Origin: Actinobacteria bacterium UBA4719
Lineage (GTDB): Bacteria; Actinomycetota; Actinomycetes; Actinomycetales; Dermatophilaceae
Length of the DNA stretch: 9,719 nt
Direction of reading: 5' to 3'
NCBI GenBank assembly: GCA_002404345.1
Contig: DHJN01000012.1
Location: forward strand, 6,303 to 16,021
Each line of letters opens with the position of its first letter. Positions within the stretch are counted from its first letter, which is position 1. A program made the translations under genes and the position numbers. A model generated the notes under the pieces. That model worked only from the letters and a program-made list of their open reading frames with translations, searched no databases and had not been told where the DNA came from. Of this stretch, positions 7,743-9,719 are shown piece by piece.

Positions 7743-8666
7743 TCAGACCGCCGCGTACTCCGCTGCGTCGGCCAGCCGGCGACGGGTGCGAACAGATCTG
7801 ATCGAGTCAAACGTCAGCACCAGCAGCGCAATCCACACGATACCGAAGCCGATCCAGCGGCTGGTCTGCATGGTCTCGCCCAGGAGCAGCACGCCGCAGA
7901 GCAGCTGCAGCACCGGTGTGACGAACTGCAGGAGGCCAATCGTCACCAGCGGGACCCGCCGGGCTGCTGCCGCGAACAGCAGCAGAGGCGTGGCCGTCAC
8001 CAGGCCGGCGGAGGCCAACAGCAGGGGGTGGGTGGGGGCGCCCACGGTGAAGGTGGTCTCGCCCCGGGTGCCGACCCACACCAGAACGGCAGCGGCGACG
8101 GGGAACAGCACCGCCGTCTCCGAGGTCAGGCTCTGGAAGGCGCTCAAAGTGGTGCCCAGTCGCTTCTTCATCAGGCCGTAGAGAGCGAACGAGAAGGCCA
8201 GGCCCATAGCGATCCACGGAGGGCGCCCGAAGTCGATCGTAAGGTAGACCCCGGCCGTGAGTCCGATCGCCACAGCCAGCCATTGCAGTGAGCGAAGCCG
8301 TTCGCGCAGGACGACCACGCCGATGGCCACGGTCACTATCGGGTTGAGGAAGTAGCCCAGCGACGCCTCGGTGACGTGGTGAGCCACCACAGCCCCCACG
8401 TAGATGATCCAGTTGATGGCGATCAGCAGCCCGGCCAAGGTGACTGCGCCCAGCATCCGGGGGTTGCCGAACACTGAACGGCCCCAGGCAAAGTCGCGCC
8501 GGACGGCAAGAACCGCCCCGCAGAAGAAGAGGGTCCACAGGATGCGGTGGGCCAGGATCTCCCAGGCGCCGGCGGGTGCGAGCAGGTGGAAGTACAGGGG
8601 GAAGGCTCCCCAGATCGCATAGGCGCCGGCGCCGTATGCCGTGCCGCTGCCGGTCTCCTGTTTCAT
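7743..8666 (-). CDS. rarD: RarD-type EamA/DMT-family membrane transporter
   Basis: This is a 307-residue integral membrane protein with about ten hydrophobic helices, the usual size and layout (two five-helix halves) of the drug/metabolite transporter superfamily. RarD-subgroup signatures are visible: AYAIWGAFPLYFHLL (15-29), EILAHR (36-41), NW at 85-86, EASLGYFLNP (100-109), RER at 121-123, LQFVTPVLQ (246-254) and GE at 263-264. The E. coli homologue is annotated as a chloramphenicol-sensitive protein; the natural substrate of the family is not well established, so only export or import of a small molecule can be proposed. The C-terminal Arg-rich end (290-298) is probably cytoplasmic. The start at 8666 agrees with the family N terminus but has no clear Shine-Dalgarno. 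The gene is co-directional with the oxidoreductase gene upstream and separated from it by 69 bases of mostly repeat. It converges on the prenyl synthase. Confidence 0.9.
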   Translation of the reverse strand: MKQETGSGTAYGAGAYAIWGAFPLYFHLLAPAGAWEILAHRILWTLFFCGAVLAVRRDFAWGRSVFGNPRMLGAVTLAGLLIAINWIIYVGAVVAHHVTEASLGYFLNPIVTVAIGVVVLRERLRSLQWLAVAIGLTAGVYLTIDFGRPPWIAMGLAFSFALYGLMKKRLGTTLSAFQSLTSETAVLFPVAAAVLVWVGTRGETTFTVGAPTHPLLLASAGLVTATPLLLFAAAARRVPLVTIGLLQFVTPVLQLLCGVLLLGETMQTSRWIGFGIVWIALLVLTFDSIRSVRTRRRLADAAEYAAV

Positions 8667-8683
8667 GGCGCGGTGGGAGATCG

Positions 8684-8740
8684 GTGAATGTGAAGGATCA
8701 GTGAATGTGAAGGATCAGTGAATGTGAACAATCGGTCAAT
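8684..8740 (-). repeat. 17-bp tandem repeat (3 units plus a partial) in the leader of rarD
   Basis: On the + strand the unit is GTGAATGTGAAGGATCA at 8684-8700 and again, identically, at 8701-8717. A third copy at 8718-8734 keeps the first eleven bases and then diverges (CAATCG). The 17-base period continues into 8735-8740 (GTCAAT, one mismatch), which overlaps the oxidoreductase stop codon (8736-8738, read on the - strand). The array therefore fills nearly the whole 69-base gap upstream of rarD and would lie in the untranslated leader or promoter of rarD. Each unit contains TGTGA, but as direct rather than inverted copies. A role as an operator or a simple slippage product cannot be told apart from sequence. 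Confidence 0.9.
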
Positions 8741-9719
8741 CGCCGACGGTCCAGGTGTCCTTGCCATGCAGCAGCGTGGCAAGGTCGGTGTCGGTTGCCC
8801 TACCACCGGCGGTGGTGATGGCGCCATCGATCTGGCCGCGCACGAGGTCGTCGTACGTGGGCCGCGAGACGTTGCGGAAGATGCCCATGGGGACGTGGGA
8901 CATCGTCGCGTCGTCAAGACGGGAGAGCTGGAATGCCATGGACGGGTCATCTGCGTCGGCATGGTGAGTAATCACCCGTGACGGGTCGGCGCCCTCGGCC
9001 TCGACCACCGTCAGCTCTCCGGAGTCTCCGCGGGCCACAACCTGGCTGGCCCCCACCCGCACCGGCTCGCCGTCGTGCAGGTGGATGATCCGGGCCTCGG
9101 CCTCGTCGTTGTCCTTGAGCAGCTCAAAGGCGCCGTCGTTGAAGATAGGGCAGTTCTGGTAGATCTCGACCAGCGCAGTGCCACGATGTTCGGCGGCCGC
9201 GCGAAGCACAGCAGTGAGGTGCTTGCGGTCCGAGTCCATCGTGCGAGCCACGAAGGTGGCCTCGGCGCCAAGGGCCAGCGACACCGGGTTGAAGGGTGTG
9301 TCGACAGAGCCGAACGGAGTCGACTTGGTGATCTTGCCGAGCTCGGACGTGGGGGAGTACTGACCCTTGGTCAGGCCGTAGATCTTGTTGTTGAACAACA
9401 GGATCTTGAGGTTGACGTTGCGCCGCAACGCGTGAATCAGGTGGTTGCCGCCGATGGACAACGCATCACCATCACCGGTGACGACCCACACCGACAGGTC
9501 TCCTCGTGCCGTCGCCAGGCCGGTCGCGATCGCCGGCGCGCGTCCGTGGATCGAGTGCATCCCGTAGGTGTCGAGGTAGTAGGGAAAGCGAGAGGAGCAA
9601 CCGATGCCCGAGACGAAGACGATGTTCTCGCGCTTGAGACCGAGCTCGGGCAGGAACCCCTGGACTGCTGCGAGGATCACGTAGTCACCGCACCCCGGGC
9701 ACCAGCGGACCTCCTGGTC
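8736..9719 (-). CDS. korB: 2-oxoacid:ferredoxin oxidoreductase beta subunit (KorB type), 5' truncated
   Basis: This is the thiamine-diphosphate and 4Fe-4S subunit of a CoA-dependent 2-oxoacid:ferredoxin oxidoreductase, most likely for 2-oxoglutarate, which converts the oxoacid to acyl-CoA and CO2 while reducing ferredoxin in the cytoplasm. The frame is open through the right end and shows 327 residues. The visible part starts within the conserved N terminus, with WCPGCG (Cys7 and Cys10), so only a short piece is missing. A third cluster Cys is in SGIGCSSR (Cys41) and a fourth in YQNCPIFND (Cys190). The thiamine-binding motif begins GDGD at 82-85, with the NN at about 110-111 ending it. An apparent GTG start at 9678-9680 is rejected because it would remove WCPGCG. 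The alpha subunit gene (korA) is expected just upstream, outside the window. Substrate choice (2-oxoglutarate versus pyruvate) rests on overall resemblance to actinobacterial KorB. Confidence 0.92.
   Translation of the reverse strand, partial: DQEVRWCPGCGDYVILAAVQGFLPELGLKRENIVFVSGIGCSSRFPYYLDTYGMHSIHGRAPAIATGLATARGDLSVWVVTGDGDALSIGGNHLIHALRRNVNLKILLFNNKIYGLTKGQYSPTSELGKITKSTPFGSVDTPFNPVSLALGAEATFVARTMDSDRKHLTAVLRAAAEHRGTALVEIYQNCPIFNDGAFELLKDNDEAEARIIHLHDGEPVRVGASQVVARGDSGELTVVEAEGADPSRVITHHADADDPSMAFQLSRLDDATMSHVPMGIFRNVSRPTYDDLVRGQIDGAITTAGGRATDTDLATLLHGKDTWTVGD

Noticed and set aside
6934..8181. Long open + strand frame reading through the 21-bp array, with a repeated STALDSS peptide
   Set aside because: It runs out of frame through the prenyl synthase and antisense to rarD, has Arg/Ser-rich shadow composition, and no plausible start or ribosome site. 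The peptide repeat is only the 21-bp array read in the wrong frame.
8684..8734. CRP-like operator suggested by repeated TGTGA
   Set aside because: CRP-family sites need inverted half-sites (TGTGA-N6-TCACA). Here the half-sites are only in direct orientation at 17-base spacing.
8711..8739. Possible rarD promoter on the - strand (TTGACC at 8734-8739 with a hexamer 17 bases on)
   Set aside because: The putative -35 overlaps the korB stop codon, but the matching -10 would be GATCCT, too far from consensus to report as a promoter.
8736..9680. korB starting at the GTG at 9680
   Set aside because: The frame stays open to the window edge and encodes the essential WCPGCG cluster motif upstream of this codon, so the true start lies outside the window.

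Overview
The window is about 9.7 kb of high-GC DNA from what looks like a member of the Actinomycetota. The evidence is strong G/C third-position bias, GTG and ATG starts, tightly overlapping genes, NuoJ with a long soluble C-terminal tail, NuoI with an insert between its two cluster motifs, and an actinobacterial-type KorB. A Micrococcales lineage such as the Intrasporangiaceae is my guess from the flavour of the proteins; it is an inference that I cannot test here.

Layout. Positions 1-6621 are the 3' end of a nuo (respiratory complex I, NDH-1) operon on the + strand: nuoI (5' truncated), nuoJ, nuoK, nuoL, nuoM, nuoN. A long-chain polyprenyl diphosphate synthase (6618-7649) follows nuoN with a 4-base ATGA overlap. 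Nearly every junction is an overlap (ATGA, ATGA, TGATG, GTGA, ATGA), so the block is read as one translationally coupled transcript whose promoter lies upstream of the window. From 7743 to the right end the genes are on the - strand: an EamA/RarD-type membrane transporter (7743-8666) and, upstream of it, the beta subunit of a 2-oxoacid:ferredoxin oxidoreductase (8736 to beyond 9719, 5' truncated).

Function. NuoI carries the two 4Fe-4S clusters that pass electrons toward quinone. NuoJ and NuoK form the membrane linker, and NuoL, NuoM and NuoN are the antiporter-like proton-pumping subunits. The downstream prenyl synthase probably builds the isoprenoid tail of menaquinone, the electron acceptor of this complex, so the operon appears to encode both the enzyme and part of the supply route for its substrate. 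KorB is an iron-sulfur/thiamine diphosphate enzyme of central carbon metabolism. Its KorA partner is expected just beyond the right end.

Non-coding structure. Both short gaps around rarD are filled with tandem repeats. The gap between the convergent prenyl synthase and rarD genes holds five 21-bp units (7632-7736), each with an in-frame TAG, the first of which is the real end of the prenyl synthase. The last unit merges into a GC-rich hairpin (7721-7741) that is a good terminator candidate. The korB-rarD gap holds three 17-bp units plus part of a fourth (8684-8740), reaching the korB stop codon. These arrays are the only unusual signals I found. I see no CRISPR array, transposase, phage gene, toxin, RNA gene or new defence-type system. 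The genes themselves are ordinary, well-conserved housekeeping functions.
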